6,858 nt of DNA from Gammaproteobacteria bacterium. Its GTDB lineage: Bacteria; Pseudomonadota; Gammaproteobacteria; Ga0077536. The stretch is taken from contig DPMX01000210.1 of NCBI GenBank assembly GCA_003540955.1, positions 1 through 6,858 of the forward strand. The letters are read 5' to 3'. Within the stretch, counting starts at the first letter, position 1. Each line of letters opens with the position of its first letter. The notes beneath the pieces are model-generated. The model saw only the letters and a program-made list of their open reading frames with translations. It was not told the DNA's origin and ran no database searches. A program made the position numbers and the translations under genes. Shown here in pieces: positions 6,072 through 6,858 of this stretch.

Positions 6072-6134
6072 CGGGGTGTCCACCGGTTATCCCGATGGAT
6101 TGGAGTATGGGGTAGGTGGAGGTAAAACCCCATA
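6072..6134 (+). promoter_or_regulatory. rpsB (S2) mRNA leader, two hairpins with complementary loops
   Basis: Hairpin 1 pairs CGGGGT (6072-6077) with ATCCCG (6089-6094), including one G-U pair, around an 11-base loop. Hairpin 2 pairs TATGGGGT (6106-6113) perfectly with ACCCCATA (6127-6134) around a 13-base loop. The loops contain TCCACC (6079-6084) and GGTGGA (6115-6120), which are perfectly complementary over six bases, so a loop-loop or pseudoknot contact is possible. Hairpin 2 ends on the first base of the Shine-Dalgarno sequence. In gammaproteobacteria the leader between map and rpsB is a known autoregulatory site at which S2 represses its own translation (the t44 RNA region). The position and fold here fit that; the exact agreement with the published model was not checked. 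Confidence 0.75.
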
Positions 6135-6138
6135 GGAG
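6134..6138 (+). promoter_or_regulatory. rpsB: rpsB Shine-Dalgarno sequence
   Basis: AGGAG lies six bases before the ATG at 6145. Its first A is the last paired base of the leader hairpin ending at 6134, so folding or S2 binding upstream could directly affect ribosome access. Confidence 0.9.
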
Positions 6139-6144
6139 AAACCA

Positions 6145-6858
6145 ATGTCTGACGTTAGCATGCGCCAGATGCTCGAGGCTGGGGTCCACTTCGGACATCA
6201 AACCCGTTTCTGGCATCCAAAGATGTCCCCTTATATTTTTGGAGAGCGCAATAAAATTCACATTATCAATTTAGAGAAGACTCTTCCTTTATTTATTGAG
6301 TCGACTAACTTTGTTGGTCGATTGGCAGCCAAACGCGGCAAAATTTTGTTCGTTGGAACCAAGCGTGCGGCTCAGGGCGCCATCGAACGAGAAGCGACCC
6401 GTTGCGATATGCCGTACGTCAATCGTCGCTGGCTTGGAGGCATGTTAACCAACTTTAAGACCGTAAAGCAGTCGATTCGACGCCTTAAGGATATAGAAAC
6501 TCTGATCGAGGAAGGTGGACTTGAACGTATCGCGAAAAAGGAGGGACTAAATCTTCGACGTGAATTAGAAAAATTAAATCGTGGATTATCTGGAATCAAG
6601 GATATGGAAAGCCTGCCAGATGCCCTTTTTGTTGTCGACGTCGGGCATGAAAAGATCGCCGTAGCGGAGGCGGTAAAATTGAAAATTCCCGTGATAGCAA
6701 TCGTCGATACGAATAACTCTCCTGATGGGTGCGATTACATCATTCCTGGAAATGACGATGCGATTCGATCCATTAACCTTTATGCGAGTTCGATTGCAGA
6801 CGCTATTCTCGATGCACGGCTCACTGTCTCCGAGACCGCCACCGGCGGCCAAGACGAC
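6145..6858 (+). CDS. rpsB: 30S ribosomal protein S2, 3' end outside the window
   Basis: The frame opens at ATG 6145 and stays open for 238 codons to the window edge. S2 binds the 30S subunit between head and body, is added late in assembly, and is needed with S1 for normal initiation. Signature segments are MRQMLEAGVHFGHQTRFWHPKM near the start, IHIINLEKT, KILFVGTKRAAQ, NRRWLGGMLTNFKTV, LPDALFVVDVGHEKIA and IPVIAIVDTNNSPDGCDYIIPGNDDAIRSI. E. coli S2 has 241 residues, so only a short acidic tail is likely missing. The start is confirmed by AGGAG six bases upstream. In related genomes tsf (EF-Ts) follows on the same transcript; it would lie just beyond the window. Confidence 0.98.
   Translation, partial: MSDVSMRQMLEAGVHFGHQTRFWHPKMSPYIFGERNKIHIINLEKTLPLFIESTNFVGRLAAKRGKILFVGTKRAAQGAIEREATRCDMPYVNRRWLGGMLTNFKTVKQSIRRLKDIETLIEEGGLERIAKKEGLNLRRELEKLNRGLSGIKDMESLPDALFVVDVGHEKIAVAEAVKLKIPVIAIVDTNNSPDGCDYIIPGNDDAIRSINLYASSIADAILDARLTVSETATGGQDD

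Noticed and set aside
6372..6599. Minus-strand 75-codon frame opposite rpsB
   Set aside because: Antisense to highly conserved S2 sequence; Ser/Arg-rich with no family resemblance.
1..6858. CRISPR arrays, insertion sequences, att sites, tRNA, tmRNA or RNase P RNA
   Set aside because: No regularly spaced direct repeats, transposase-like frames, terminal inverted repeats or conserved RNA signatures were seen on either strand.

Overview
The window reads as ordinary chromosome of a gammaproteobacterium outside the enteric group. The evidence is a MutH mismatch-repair nuclease, a DusA-type dihydrouridine synthase, map divergent from rpsB with a structured S2 leader between them, and an isoaspartyl-methyltransferase-like gene upstream of tolC. 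MutH with Dam methylation is largely confined to Gammaproteobacteria. I cannot name the genus. I see no insertion sequence, phage gene, CRISPR array, tRNA, rRNA or tmRNA.

Layout. Bases 1-230 (+) hold the C-terminal end of a glycine-zipper protein. It converges on a minus-strand block read right to left: a pcm-like methyltransferase (3056 to 2403), tolC (2234 to 894) and an isochorismatase-fold hydrolase (833 to 252). Upstream of pcm is a 411-base stretch (3057-3467) with no convincing gene. Further right, also on the minus strand, is a second block: map (5963 to 5190), mutH (5182 to 4529) and dusA (4451 to 3468). Divergent from map, on the plus strand, lies rpsB (from 6145), cut off by the right window edge after 238 codons.

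Function. map and rpsB serve translation: removal of the initiator methionine and the small ribosomal subunit. dusA modifies tRNA. mutH directs methyl-guided mismatch repair, and its start lies 7 bases after the map stop, which suggests co-transcription. pcm and tolC form a linkage I recall from gammaproteobacteria; TolC is the outer-membrane channel for efflux and type I secretion. The hydrolase after tolC may share its transcript but has its own strong ribosome-binding site.

The most informative non-coding part is 5964-6144. It holds a well-formed rpsB promoter (TTGTTG, 17 bases, TATAAA, with an extended -10 and a GC-rich discriminator). It also holds an rpsB leader with two hairpins whose loops are complementary over six bases, the second ending on the Shine-Dalgarno sequence. 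This fits the known S2 autoregulatory leader. I found no convincing undescribed system; the candidates for a second look are the regulatory architecture, the divergent active site of the pcm-like protein, and the unexplained 411-base gap.
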